Origin: Cymbidium sinense
Taxonomy: Eukaryota > Streptophyta > Magnoliopsida > Asparagales > Orchidaceae
Assembly (NCBI GenBank): GCA_021442155.1
Contig: CM038229.1
Coordinates: forward strand, 73,366,443-73,430,442
Length of the DNA stretch: 64,000 nucleotides
Direction of reading: 5' to 3'
The translations under genes and the position numbers were made by a program. Each line of letters begins with the position of its first letter. Position 1 is the first letter of the stretch. This document shows, piece by piece, positions 37,413-51,976 of this stretch. A model generated the notes under the pieces. The model made no database searches and was not told where the DNA came from. It was given only the letters and a program-made list of their open reading frames with translations.

Positions 37413-37479
37413 TCGATGATGAATTTGAGAATTATCATAAGTGAGAGTCTATTGAATATTCAAAGACTAATCAATTTGG
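37413..37479 (+). other. Short remnant between the two LTRs
   Basis: Only 67 bp separate the truncated end of D from the TGTTGACC start of E. There is no primer-binding site, coding sequence or clear polypurine tract. It is what remains of the internal region of the B/D-E element. Confidence 0.5.
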
Positions 37480-40400
37480 TGTTGACCTCATTTTTAGAAT
37501 GAGCTCTAAATCTCTCCATCTTAGACATAAGACTCCTCTTAGACACTAAGAGTTCCTTTGTCTTAAGATACTTCTAGTGATTAGATGAACACTCAACCTA
37601 ACCCTAGAGAATTAGAAGAGTTAGCCATAGGAATATGTCATGCCTTAGGGGCTTTAGGAAAATTTGCCTACCCTATAGCTTGAACCAAATCCTTTCTTCC
37701 TTCCTTCAAGTCAAATTTCAAAATTCAAATCAACTTCAAACTCAAATCAATTCCAACCTAATTAATTTTCTCAAATCTAAAATCAACCTCAAACCCAATT
37801 CAACTTCAAACTCAAATCAACATCAATTCCAAATTAAATCTCAAATCAATTCCAAATTAATTGATTTTCTCAAACCTTAAATCAATTCTAATGAATTTTC
37901 TCAAATCATGAATCAATTCCAAATGATTGAAATCCATGATTGAATTCCAAATCCAAAAATCTTTCATAAGTCGCTTTGATTTCATCTTATGAACTTAGCT
38001 CAAATCAAATTTAAATCAAGTCAAATTCCAAAGATTTTCTCATAATCCCTTTATATTCTCATTTATATTCACAAATATAAATGAAACATAAATTCAAATA
38101 TCCAAAAAAATCAATTCAAAACTCAAACCGAAATCTAACCAAAATCCAACCTAAACTCTTTCAAGTCAAATTCTTGAACTTAGTCAAATCAACCTCAAAT
38201 CGATCCAAACCCTTGAAGTTTTTCATGATTCAATCAATCCTTCAATCATGAAACCAAATATAAACATAAACTTCAACCATCAAACCAAAACTAAATTAAA
38301 AACTCAAAACTAAATCAAACCCATGTTCATACTTTGAACTTGAAATTATTAAATGAATCAAAACCCATTTAACTCCAAACCACTTGCAAATGGATTTATA
38401 TTTCAATCATAAGTCCATATGTGAGCTCAACTAAACTTGAATCAAGCCTTGATCAACTCAATTGACCCACTTAGGCTCACTTGACTCAAAGTGACCTAAA
38501 GCACCTTTTTGAGTCAAATTCTAATCCTACCCAAATTAGATTGAACTAATCCCATCTAAGCCTCACATTATGAGCAACAATCATTATAAGATGATCAATC
38601 ACTCAAATTAAGTCAAACCAACTCAAACCTAGTCTTTGACCAAGTCAACATTTGACCCAAATGAAACTTAAACTAGCCAAAATCCATTATAGGCCAAATT
38701 GATTGAATTCATTGATCAAAACTAGCTTATGATCAATGTTTGAACTTGACCAAGTCATCATTTGAGTCAAACCTAGCCCAATTGGCCACTTGACCCAAGT
38801 TGACCCAACTTGACCTAAAAAGTCAAAATGGGTCAAATATTGATCTAAGCCAAATCAATTGCAACTAATGGGCCAAGTTGAACTTGACCAAAGTCTCAAT
38901 TAGCCAACAAGACCCAACCTGGCCTAATTGACCATGAACCCAACTTGCTAAAAGGTCAAATCAGGCCAAAATTTAATCAAACCAAAATTGATTGAAACCA
39001 AAGCTTGCAAAATATTTCATATGACCAACCAAACCTAAACCAACCCATGACCTAACCCAATTGGGTCAAATGGGTCAAATTGGTCAACTTGACCCATTTG
39101 GCCTAAGTAAACTCAAGTGAACCAAAACTAAATATAAATCAAATTGAACCAAACCAATGATACCAAAATATTTCAAATGGTCATATGAACTTGACCTAAC
39201 CCTTGGTTTGACCCAATTTGACTAATTGGTCAACTTGACCCATTTTGGCCTAAATGGGTCAAGATGAGCAAAATGATATAAAATCAACTCCAAATCCATT
39301 GAAATTTGGCCAAACCCACTTTTCAATTATTCCAAATCTGTCCAAATTGAAATCAAAGCTAAATGACCATTTTACCCCTAGGTCAAGGGGTAATCTTTGG
39401 CCAATTCTACTTGGAATTTGGTCAAATCTTTTCATGGCCACTTGACTCCCTTTTAGTGGACCAAATGGACACTAATGAGTGTGGTGCACATGACCCAATG
39501 GGTTTGGGTTAGCCAAACCGAACCTAAGGTAAAACTGACCACCCAATGGAAAATGAGCACATGGAATCACTCCCATACTCATTTTAGCACATGGGAAACT
39601 CCTCCACTACACTCCCATGCCAAAACTGAACCATGTGAAGCTCCTAATAGCCTAAAAAATCCATTCAATAGGATTAATTTGATCAAAATAGTAAAGGAGA
39701 TCACAACCATCCAATCCAAGTAGGGGGAGATATACTCCCCCTAATTTCCTTCAATTGAGATCACTTACAATCGATTGAGCCAGAGAGACCTAAGGCAAGC
39801 TCCCCAAGCTCTCTCAAGAAATCCCCAAGCTCTACCCAATTCTCATTCTCGATTTTCCTTAAGCCAAAAATAAGGGAGGTAGGAAGAAATCCAAACTCAG
39901 TCATCACTCCATAGAATCCAAATTCCTCTTGTAAGCTCCAACAAGGGACCCAATCGAGCTCACCAAAATCAAATCCCAAGTGTCCAAGCCACAGGAAGGA
40001 GGAGTTCAATAAAAGCCATAATCCATTGAAGCTCACTTTGGTTAATAGGAAGATCCACTTCATCTCAAGCCTTGAAACCTTCAACAGGGCTTCGTCTCTA
40101 TTAGACGAAGCTACCTCAACATTTAGGAGCACCGATGATAGCCTCCGGTGAGGTATGCTTCAAAATCTAGCTTAGTGTAGAAATTATTTGGTCCTTTATG
40201 AAGGGAAGTGTAATCCTATTATAATTCAACTGTTGGATGTCTTTCTTCTTGCTCTTAGATGGTGTGTATTCAATCCTAGCTCAATCCAAGCTCTAGTGAG
40301 CCCGGATCAAGCCATGGAAGACAGATGATCTTCGTCTCCCACAGGGGAGGGCATGAATGAATCATGGACTGTCCATCCTGTGTGTTTTGGATGGACGGTC

Positions 40401-43400
40401 CTGATTAAGCTGATTAGGTCCTCTAATTAATCCTTTAGAAACTGTGGGCTTGATCTCGACTATTCGATCTTTGATTGGACGGTCCAAGAGAAAGCGCGTA
40501 GCACCGCCGACTGACACGGCATATGATGTGATAACTTAAATAACAAATCCCATCATGCCACGTGAAAAGCGAGCCATGTCAGTGGTCCACATGGTGTCGA
40601 TGAGATTAGTTAATTAATTAGATTTCCTAATTACCTAATAATCACTAAAACTTTAAATATTCATAATTAAATATAGAAAAATTAGAAAATATAAATGAGG
40701 GCTCATTTCAACGATAATTTAGTGAGGAATAATATAAAATTATTTTAAATTAATTTTAAATAATGAAATATTCTTAATTAGGGTTTATTTAAAATCTTAA
40801 TAACCCTAATTACTCCCTAATGAATTCTTTAATCAATTCCAAACTTCTCAGGCATGTTTTGAGAGATAACCTTTACCTCCCCTAATTTTCTTAGAATTTA
40901 TTAATGAGTTAATTAGAGAAATCAGTTAATGAATCCCTAATCACTCTCTTAATGTAATTAAGGGTAATTAAGCATGTGAATAGTAGTTTAATCATTTAAT
41001 TAAGGTAATTAAATATTATTTAAGTGAAGAGAAGGTTTATGAAATGAGTTTGTGGTATTTTCCCTAAGTTATTCCCTAAACCTCCTTCTTTGCTTAATCC
41101 AAACCTAATTAAGGATTAATCCACTAATGATCTTCTTAATTAGCTTAATCAAAATCTCAAAATCAATTTAAACTTAAGTAATCCTTTGCTGGGTAGATCC
41201 TTAGGTGTTCAAAAGCCTAAGGGTAATTTAAGAAAATGATTTCCAACCCACATGTGTGGGAAGGTTATGAAAATACTTAATTAAACCCTTTAGCTTAATT
41301 AATCAATTATTGTGAGCCAATAGTATTAGGCCCTTTTATTTTTTAGGTGCATTACTAATTTAAATTCAATATGGTTGCATATCATATGTTGGCTTATAAT
41401 TGTTTGAATAATTATATTAAGGAGGTGTAGGTAAGGGGTAATTAATGAACTTAATTCACACCTTAACCTAAATAAAACATAAAATTAACTTAATGGTCCA
41501 AAAATTAAAATAAAATAACACACACATGTGGGAGATAGGTTAGGACCAGTAAACCTTTTCAAAATTCTTAAAATCAAATCAAACTCAAAATTAAAACTTA
41601 AACAACTTTTGATCTTCCTAGCATGCTAAATGTTGTATGTCATATAAAATCATGCATTCATACTTTTTGAAAAATCAAATTAAAATGAAATGTGTCCTTT
41701 ATGTCAAATTGCCTATTTTGGCTAAAGTAAGAATATGAATGGTTATTATCACCATTAAATCCAAAGTTATTTTCAAAACCTATAAATCAAAGATTACAAA
41801 TGAAAGGTATGCTACTTATAATTACTTATAAGCTTGCATGTGAGTACAACTTAAGATGTGCATTATGTGACTTTTTCTTCTCTTCTCTTTTAACATAATT
41901 TTGAATAGGATTTGCAAAGTGTAAAGTTCATTTGAAATGAACACAACACTTGCTTGAATCTATCCCTATTCATTCCTATGTTATCATTTAAGAAGGATCT
42001 TCACATTTACACATGTAATTGCATAACCAAATTAAACATAAGAAAATCTTTTGCATGACTCTTTTTCCATTCATTTCTTTTTGTACATGCTCATGTATTT
42101 AAGAAAAGTGGTATATTAGTCTGGACATCTCGGGGTTGTGAGGCTTTAAGTAGCCCTAAGATGGTCATGTATCTTATACCCTTGGTATAGAAAATAATGG
42201 CATCGTACTCACTTATGTCTTTCATACATATAAATGTGCATTTGATTAATGGATAAAAGAATCCCTCTCTTTTCTACTTAACAAATCGTGCATCATGAAG
42301 CATCCAAATTTTCTTAAGCAACATCCCTTAGAATTCATCATTAAGGTGTGCTAAATATTTTCATTTGCAAGTATATATATGCTTAGGATCATTCATATGC
42401 ATGATACACATGTTGGAAAGAAATAAAGTGTTGTGTGTTCTGTGATTGTAATTCACTTTAATTAATCCTAAAATGCCTTTCTTATTTGAATGGGTTTTTT
42501 TAAAGAAAATCTAAACTTAGGATTAATTAAAACACATAATAAAATATTCACTAAACAAAAATTACTAATGAATATATTTAAGAAATTTCTAAAGGTAGGA
42601 AGGAAAGAGAAGTTCTCTTCTCCTTTCCTCTCTTTACAACACTTAGTAATTATGTGTAGGTTCATTGAAAAAAAAGTCAAATCATTAAATAAAATTAATA
42701 AATTAACTAATTCACTTAAAGTGAAATCACCCTTCTATGTTCAATCTCTCACACTTAGAAAACTCTAACCTTAAAGCTTAACTAAGACATGCCATACAAG
42801 CCTTAAATAACCCACACATTAGGTTAAGTCACCATTTCTTATCCTATGTTAGGGCGGTTCATGGTTTGATGCTTGATTTTATTTTATGATGTGATGTTTT
42901 AGTCTGGATGTTGGGGTGTATATGTGTAGACTAAATGGTAGGGCGATCTTAGTCTAACCATTGTCTTCTATAGGGGATTGTGCTTAAGGGGTGCTGTAAT
43001 AAAAAAATATAAATGTTTTTACTGTGCAAGTTGCTTATACCCCTAAACATAATCCAAAATAGGCCAAGTGGACTTGGCTACCTATGTGTGGGGTGCTAAG
43101 TCCAATTTATTCATATACATGCTTAGGATTGTTTGGTTTGTTTAGCTAATCTCTATTTTACAGGTTTTAGTTGGATTTACTGTTCCCATTTTCATGTACT
43201 TTTTATAATTAAGACTTGAGATGAATGTCATAGGGGATTAGGATTTACATTGGTCATAAGACTATGCCATATGCACCATGTGAAGCCTTTGGAGCAACCA
43301 TATTTCAACCAACCAAAAGATGAAAGAAGAAAGAAGAAAGAAGAAATAAGTAAGAAGAAATGAAGAATGAAGAACCCTATAGCATGAATTCCTTTTTTAT

Positions 43401-45127
43401 TGTAATTAATTCATTTGTAATCCAGGTTGTATAAGGGTAGAGCTCGGCTACCCAATTTCTTTTCAAGTTTGTGCAGTGGAGCCTGACCATAAAAGACCTT
43501 TTATTTTTTGCGCTAGCTTTATAAATTATTTGATGTTTGTTTAGCTTGTGCTTTTGGATGACATCTTTTTCCTAGTTTCTTTCTTCCTTTGATGAATGTC
43601 CTGGATACGATTAGGCTCTTAAGGAAAAAATAAACTTTCTATCCAATTGATCAACACAAAACTAAAAAAAAAATAGCAACTCATAACCTCACATAAAGCC
43701 TAGGTTATAAAATAATATAAAAGATTTAACAACCCCTTAGTTGGATGCTGTATGTTTTCACATCATGCATAAAAAGCATCTTGCTTCACTCTTGCTTATG
43801 GAGGGCTTCCACCATTGTTTGGAAACTTAGGTTGAACTTGAGAGCCATGGTGGAATTACACTTCCTTCTTGCTGATTTTAGCCCATAATCAAATTTCTCA
43901 TGCATTAGGCATAAGAATCCCATAGCCTATGTCAAATCAACTGTCCAAAAATGAAAATAAAATATAACCAAAATTTGCATTAGATTTAAGTCATTAATCA
44001 TGCCCTACATGGTCTAGTCTCTTAGGGAGTGTGTTTAAGGATTCAGCCTCTTTCTAAGTAAACAACAGTCTAGCTATCTTACAAAAGCATATGACTTGCC
44101 TATATGTATTTAAAATCGTAGGAGGAGTTAGTTGGCTGCCACCCCAGGCTGTTGTAAGTCCAACAGTCGGGTGGTTTATCCTCTCTTATGGAGGTAAACT
44201 AAATACTCATTTTCACCATAGATTTATGTCGTGCCTTGACTCTCGCCAAAGCTCCCTAGATTTTGGTTCAGAGGTTGCTACTTCTCTTTGCGGGCTACAA
44301 GCATAAATCCTCACCTCTTATGTATTTCCATGATCTTGTGTCATGAAATTGTAAGCCCCAGATTTCTAATAAAAATTCAACTCAAATAAATAAATCACTT
44401 CAATTTCAAAAATATAAAGCCAACCATAGGATAGTTTGGGATGCTTACTAGGCTTCCTAGTATCATAAGAATCTTCTACTTATCTTCCTTTGGTTTCGAT
44501 AATAACTCCCTCATCTTGGTTAATCCCACTTGATCTTCAAAAAATAAACCAATTGATTGATAGTACTATCTTTGAAATCTTTGGTGTGAAGGCAACACCG
44601 ACTGCCCCTCAACCCGAGATCTCTGCCTATGGCGATTAGCACTGGTAAGAACAATCCTATCTAAATGATCAACCCTAACGGTGGGATGATCAGGAAAATA
44701 TATCAGAGTGGAGGCTACCGATTACCTGGCATACCTCACAGATGTATTTATCTTAATCAAGAGTATTCTTAAGAAATCTCATTTCTTAGGATGTAATTAA
44801 GTATGGGGGCCTGCCTCCATAGGGAACTTAACGAACCTGGTTTAAAATAAACCCTACTTTACATTTCATGTAAAGTAGGGGAAGAATCTCTGGTACATCC
44901 GAAGACCTAGAGTTCTTCAGAGTCCTTATTAAGGTGATTAGGTCCATTATAGGATGACGACTTCTATCTCTCGAGATAGTACACTATTCCTCATTGTCAT
45001 ACCCGATCACCATAATAAAAACATCTAAGAATCTACCTGGTGTCCAACACAAGAAAGTTATTATTTTTGTTCTTCATTTTTTTTCTCAAAAAGATAGATG
45101 GATGAAGGATGGAAAATTTTGACTACA
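37480..45127 (+). repeat. LTR E: full-length plus-strand LTR, about 7.6 kb
   Basis: It starts TGTTGACCTCATTTTTAGAA and ends GACTACA, followed by ATGGA. It includes the W-box block (about 38460-39260), the perfect hairpin at 40089-40111, TATAAAT at 40690-40696, one copy of the GGACATC module (about 42110-42220), a GAA-rich tract (about 43310-43370) and a private insertion at 44585-44740. It is the 3' LTR of the element inserted at ATGGA. Confidence 0.85.
44585..44740. mobile_element. 156-bp private insertion in LTR E
   Basis: The segment is absent from D, C and A at the same place (E reads CTTTGG, insertion, then ATGTATTTATC). It begins TGTGAAGG and ends CCTCACA, which are near-complementary, and is more GC-rich than the host. 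No target duplication is visible. It could be a small TIR element or unrelated filler DNA. Confidence 0.35.
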
Positions 45128-48100
45128 ATGGATTAATGACTTGATTAACATAATGGAATAGGTAATTGCATCTGATGTACCTTGATTAATTCATAGGTAG
45201 AGCTTTAGGTGTTTAATAACATAAAGAAAGTTAATGAAATTATGGTTGGCTCACATGTGTGAGAAAATCATAAAAGTAATTAAGTGAGTATCTTAAGCCT
45301 AATTAATTAATGATTGTGAACTAATTACATTAGGCCCCTTTCATTTCATAGGAGTATTGCTATTTACCTTTCAATTCATTTGCATATTACATTGGCTCAT
45401 AATCGTTTAATTAGTTATCTTAAGATAACATAGGTAAGGGTTTAATTGATTAATTTAATTCATACCTTAACCTAATTAATTCATAAAATCAACTTAATTA
45501 TTTTTCATTAAATCAAATTAACTCACACATGGGGAATGAGATTAGGATTAGAAAATCTTTTTTATATTTTTTAAATCAAATCAAATTTGAAATTAAAAAT
45601 GACATTAAGATATTTTGGTTTATTTTAAATGAGCTTATTTAATATGATTGTCCTTAGGAATTAGTTGGATTGAATGAAATCATGTGCTTATGTTCCTTTA
45701 TTTCTTTTCAATCATATTAAATGTTGCATGTCGCTTGATTTAAGCATTCATCTTTTTCCAAAATTTAAATAATCAAATGGTTTCCTTTATGTCAAGCTTG
45801 CATGTGTTCATTTAAATTAATATTTGTGTGGCTATTATCATTATTAAATTCAAATCTATTTTACAAAACTTATAAATGAATGACTATATATGATGTGAAT
45901 GCTAGTTATAAATACATAGGAGATGTATGTGATTATAACTTAAGTGTATGAAGTGAAGTTTCTTTTATTTCATTCATGTATCGATTTATATAAGTAAGAA
46001 TGTTAATGGGTATATAGTTTGGACATCCTGAGAATACGAGGCTTTAGGTAGCCCCAAGGATGTCATTTGATTACCTCACTTCTTTGGTTTAACAATGGCA
46101 CATACTCCATTTGATTTCATTCTTATGTATTTCAATATTAGAGTTTGGATAAGAATTTTCTCCATATGCATAAATATTTCAGTGAAATAAAAATATAACT
46201 TTTGCATGGGGTTCCTTCATTTATTTATGTATACATCCACATGTATTTGAGAAAAGCAAATATTTAGTCTGGATATCTCAGGAATACGAGGTTTTAAGTA
46301 GCCCTAAGGAGGTCATTTGATTACCTCACTTCCCTGATTAATAATAGCATGTACTAACTTATGTCTCTTATACATGTGTGTGTGTATTTAATTATGGAAT
46401 TAGAGCCCCTCTAACTTCTATCAAAAATACATGTCAGTTGCAATTGTTCAAGTTGTTGAATTAATTAATCATATGACTTGGAGCTCTCTTTCTTATGTTC
46501 ATGTATGCAAATTTACATATGCTTGAATGTAATGGGTATATAGTTTAGACATTCTGGGAATATGAGGCTTTAGCTAGCCCCAAGGAGCTCATTTGATTAC
46601 CTCACTTTCCTGGATAACAATGACACGTACCTATTTAATTTCATTCTTATGTATTTTTATATAATAATTTAGATAGAGCTTTAAATTAATATGATAAAAT
46701 AATTCAATCAAATGAAACATCTATATTCCAAAAGTACATGTTTACATCCATATTGCATGTATAGGTATGCTTTGAATTTAATCATGTTCATGTAACATAT
46801 GATGGGAAGAAATGAATGAATATGTGTCATGCGATAGTAATTAATTCTAATTAATATTAAGATGCTTTTCTTATTCAGTGAGGTTATTTAAAGTGAACAT
46901 AAACTTAGAATTAATTTAAAATATGTATTAAGCCATTCACTAAAGTGAAGTGATTAATTAATATGCTTTAGATCTAGCTTAAGGTAGGGATAAAAGAGAG
47001 TGATCCTCTCTTTTCTTCTCTTTATAACACTTAGTTGTTAGGTGTAAACCAAATGAAAAAAAAAAATATTATGTAAAATTCTCAAATCAATTAAACCACT
47101 TAAAGTGAAACCATCCTTTATAATTAAATCCTTTCATACTTAGAAAATCATAACAAAGCTTAGTTAAGGCATACCATACAAGCCTTAATATATACACTTT
47201 AGAATTAAGTCACCACTTTTAGCTTTATGTTTGGGCGGTGCATGGAGTGGTGTATGTTTAGTTTTATGATGTATTATTTTAGACTGGATGTTAGGGTGTA
47301 TGCATCGTAGACTAGATGTTAAGCAATGATTAGCCTAATCATATTTTATGCAGAAGATTGTGCTTAAGGGGTGCTTAAAATAAATATAAATGCTCTCTTT
47401 TGTATGTCACTTAACCCCTAAGCATAATCTAATTAGGACAAGTGGGCTTGGTTACCCATGTGTGGGGTGCTAAGTCCAAATCATTCATATAATTGCTTAG
47501 GTTGTATGGGTGTTTAGCTGACACTTATTTTGCATGTGTAGTTAGATTTACTTTTCCTATTTTTAATGTAATTTTGTATTAGGAATTAGGATTAGTGTTA
47601 TGGGAAATTAAGATGAGCAGTGGCTAGAAGGTTTTATCTTCGGAGGCCCTGTGATGCCTTTGGAGCAAGCACATCCAAATGGAGAAATGAATGAGATATG
47701 AAGAATGAAGATAAGAAGACCCCCATAGCATTTATTCATTTGTAAAATTTTAATTATTCTTTCATGTTTTGGGTTGTAGAAGGGTAGAGCTTGGCTATCC
47801 ATTTTCTCTTTTTCGGGTTATATGACGGCACCCAATCGCACCAACCTTTTATTCTTTTACATTAGATTTATAAAATATTTGATGTTATGTTTAAATTGTG
47901 CAATAAAATGGCATGCCTCTTCTTAGTTTCTTTCTAAATAATAATAACCCAACTATCTTGCAAAATCATATGACTTGCCTACATGGTTTTAAAATATTAG
48001 AGGAGTTAGCTGGCTACCACTCCAAGCAGTTATAAGCCAACAGTCAGGTGGTTTACTCTCTCTTGTGGAGGTAAACTATATACCCACTTTCACTTGGATT

Positions 48101-48705
48101 TAGGTCATGCTTTGTCCCTTATTAAAGCTTCTTAGATTTAGAATTTGAGGTTGATGTTTCCTTCGAGCTACAAGCTTAAATCCCCACCTCTTAGGCATTT
48201 CCATAATCTTATATTGTGGGATTATAAGCCCTAGCAATCTAATAAAAATTCAACTCAAACAAATAACTCTCTTCAATTTCTAACATATAAAGTCCAACCA
48301 TAGGATAGATTGGAATGCTCATTAAGTTTCCTAGTATCATGAGCATTCCCTACTCATCTCTTTTAATCAAGAGTATTCCTAAGGAATTCACCTTCCTTGG
48401 GATGTAATTAACTATGGGGCTTGCCCCCATAGAGAGCTTTAGAAGTCAATTTAATATAAACCTTACTTTATTCATCCATGTAAAGTAGGAGAAAAATCTC
48501 TAGTATATTCGAAGATCCGTCATGCCTTAGGAGTCTTTATTAAGTGATTAGGTCTATTATAGGGTAGTGATTTCTATCTTCTAAGACAGTGCACCATTCC
48601 TTAATGTCATACTTGATCACTTCAATAAGTACACCCTAAGATCTGTGAGATGTCCCCTATACACATATCCAAAAATAAACACCATAATAAGAGAATGATT
48701 TTACA
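45128..48705 (+). repeat. LTR F: right part of the old LTR split by the nest
   Basis: It starts with the second ATGGA copy, continues the LTR from where H stopped and follows E in order to the end region (about 48400-48660), ending near TTTTACA at 48705. No primer site follows, so the H+F unit is a solo or degraded LTR. It carries three copies of the GGACATC module. Confidence 0.75.
46000..46640 (+). repeat. Triple tandem module in LTR F
   Basis: Three copies at a spacing of about 250 bp each contain ATAGTTTGGACATCCTG-like sequence, GAATACGAGGCTTTAGGTAG, a block ending ATTACCTCACTT, and TTCTTATGTAT. The same module is single in B and E and double in C. Confidence 0.7.
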
Positions 48706-51700
48706 TCTTTATAATTCGATGATCATGCATACTTAACTAATCATTAGAACAAAATGACCTTTTTTTAAAAAATAATTGCCAAATTATTAATGGTATTTTT
48801 TTGTTTAAAAGAATTGGAGTGAATACAAATGAATTTTACTTCATAATTTTATATTTGTTGTTTGGTTATGAGTATTTTTAAATGTAATAGAATTTATTTA
48901 GAAGATAAGAATAAATAATTTTTATCCAATTCTAATGAAAAGTAAGAAACTTGTAATATATTTACTTGAGCAACATCGAGTTTTTTTACTACCTAAAACC
49001 ATTTAAAACTTTTCTATTTGGGCAGCATAGTTAACAGGTTGTTAATAAATACTGTGTTGTGTAGTAAATTGATAATATTTTTTTTAGTTATAAAGTTGTT
49101 TATTGGTAGACCACCATAGAACTTAATGGGTCATCATAAAGAGGCTTCAATTTGCTTTTAATTTTTATGGGTTATTGCTATCTTGTTATGATAGGTAACA
49201 ACTAGTGCAATGTACCCATTAGGTAATTATCATGAACAATTTCTAATTATCCAATTGAGATACTAATTTTCATCTATATATACCAAATGATTGATGATTA
49301 CACACATGCACTTATATCAAAGGGATTATTTTAAACTATAGAGTTTTGGCATAAAGAAGAAAAACAATCAAGTGTTACTTGATAAAGAAAATGGGAGCAA
49401 TAATTATGAAGGGTGTGGATCTTCTAAACCTTGGATTTCAATGCTAAACTTTGATGAATAGCATCTTTCATGCGACAATATCATCCAAGTGTGAATGATA
49501 AAAGTATGACAAATATTGTTATTGTGTTAATATTGTATTAATTATTATAATTTAAGACTTGAGTGAGGATGTAATAATTTCCTAAATATTAATAGAGATT
49601 AGTAGTTATTAGATGGTTAAATAATGAGCATTATCATAAAGTAAGTTTCATCATAGCTAAGAAAAAAAAGGAATACACATTATATAAAGTACATGATGCA
49701 GTTTTGAAGCATGTGGATAGTATAGTTATGCAAGCCCATATAAACATAATTTTTATGTGCAAAGGATCATTCAAGATGTGATAATTAATATGCATTAAGG
49801 ACCCCAACACCAACATCTTCCTAAATTGAAGGTTGTCTCGTCCACTCGTTGAAAATAATGGATCCCTCATTCCTTCATTTTGTTAATTTAAGTTTTGAAT
49901 GAGTGTAATAGTTAAACATAACTAGAAATGGATATAAGAATAAAAATTATTAGATGAAACTTTCAAATAAGCTGATCTCCTTTCTTGAATCCTTAAATGG
50001 GTCTTGATTTCTTGTACTAAAAACTTGGCTTACAACTAGCTATAATTCTATGATGAAGATTTAAGTTTATGAGTTTGCATTTAATTATCTATGTATTTTT
50101 CTTTTAAATCTTACAAGCTTCATAATTTTCATTTCTCTTCTCAATATCATTTACATCATTAAAGCATAAGCAATGATGATCTTGAGTCCCCCTACTCCTC
50201 TTTCCAAATCTTAAGCCCTCAAATCTCTTAGATTTAGCATTCCAACCATCTTTTAAATTCCATTCACACACCATATCCTTTATTACTCACCCTCGTAAAC
50301 CTTAGTCATCTCCAATCATTCCAGAAAGGCCTCACCCTCAATCTCTTAGGTTTTCTCTCTCTGTGATCATCAGAATATATCCCCTCGACATTTGCAACCC
50401 ATGTCACCTTTTGACCATCGTCACCCACCTTAACCCAACTCTCTGCCTCTGAATTTTATCTTGTTCTTCTTTTATCTAAGCTCTGTTTACTCTTACAATG
50501 TAATATAAATCAATAATAATATTTTAATATTAATATTCATGTCTTATTTTGTTATCTTTGCTTTATATCCTTTTGCAATTATCATGTAAATTATATTGAA
50601 CTTTATATTAATTATTGATAGCCTTAATCACCTCCAAAATATTGGACTATTTTAAAAGAAGGTTTTCTAAAGTTTATAAAATATTGGCTTAAAGAAGATG
50701 CCCTTGTTCATGATTAAAGTGAGAGTTTGCTTTCTCATGAAGAATAAGTGTAGGAAGCTTCCCTACATTTGAGTAGTGAAGGAGAGACCTTGTGATTATA
50801 AAAATGAGAAGTGAAAATCAAGTTCAAGTTGGGGATGAAGTATAGACATATACATGCAATTGAAAAAGCCAAACAATAAAAAATATCAATCATGTTTACC
50901 TTGTTCTATTATTTTGTTTATATCTAATAGGATATTTACTTGTTATATATGCTCTCAATTTTCAATGGTAATTTATTTGATTAAATGCTTGTTATACTAA
51001 AACAAATGAATAAACTTAAATCATTATTTTAATCCAATCAATTACTATATTTTAAACATAGACTTATTTATATCACCATTATATCCTTCATATGTTAATA
51101 TATATATGGCATAAATTATAGGTATTTAATAGTATTTCTTGGTTGAATTTGAAAAAAAAATGATTTATTAGTTTATTTTTATTCTTTGGGTAAATTGTTA
51201 ACTATGGTCAAATCAAACTAACAATAAATTATATGTGAGTTAGAATATATTGATTTTAATTTCATGTTGATTATATATCAAATGAATTTTAAATCAATAT
51301 TGAGTTTCTAACATAATGATTAGTGTAACAACACAATTACTTATTTGCTTGATAGTATAAATTTTTATTCAATGTCATGTTCAATGTAAATGTAAAAAAC
51401 CTTTAGTTGGTAATCATGAATTTGAAAGTAAAGTAAAAATGAATCTTTAATTTGTTAGTCATTTATCTTGAAATTTAAAATTGAATTTTAGCCAAGATGA
51501 TAAAGAAAGATTTTAACTCTAAATCTAAGATTAGGACATGCTAAATTTTGTATAAATTAAAAATATAAGTAAAATTTGAGGGATTTATATACATATCATA
51601 AAATTCTTATGTATTTACATATCTAATACCTAAACTTTAAATTCTATCTTAACATTCCAATCTTCAATATCACATCAAAAATTTCATCATTATTCGCTTC

Positions 51701-51964
51701 TTAAAAGTGAAATATGTCTTTTTAAATATAAGAAAGTGTTATATAAATAAATACGTAAGAATTGTGTGATATATAGGTAAATCTTCTTTAAAAAATTCAT
51801 CACTTTAAAATTCACTTGTCATGAAAATGAATCCATGATGAATACAAAAATATATAACACAATTTCTAGTTTCAGGCGAGGATTTAATCTATCTATCTAT
51901 CTATCTATATATATTGCAAATATGAAGGATATATTTGCAAAATAAAATTTAACTGACTTATTAT
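48706..51964. other. AT-rich intergenic DNA without recognisable features
   Basis: No open frame with family resemblance, no LTR match, and no RNA gene seen. The 78-codon minus-strand frame at 49634-49870 has no motif I recognise. A pyrimidine-rich stretch lies around 50180-50420. A short ATCT microsatellite is at 51887-51914. Confidence 0.5.
51887..51914. repeat. ATCT tetranucleotide microsatellite
   Basis: Five to six ATCT units followed by a short AT run. Confidence 0.8.
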
Positions 51965-51976
51965 TTGTTCTCTGAT

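Noticed and set aside
37475..37479. TTTGG as left duplication for LTR E alone
   Set aside because: It does not match ATGGA after E; the duplication pairs with the site before LTR B, so E is the 3' LTR of a larger insertion.
39761..40132. 123-codon minus-strand frame in LTR E
   Set aside because: It is antisense within an LTR, has no recognised domain, and the homologous segment of B is interrupted.
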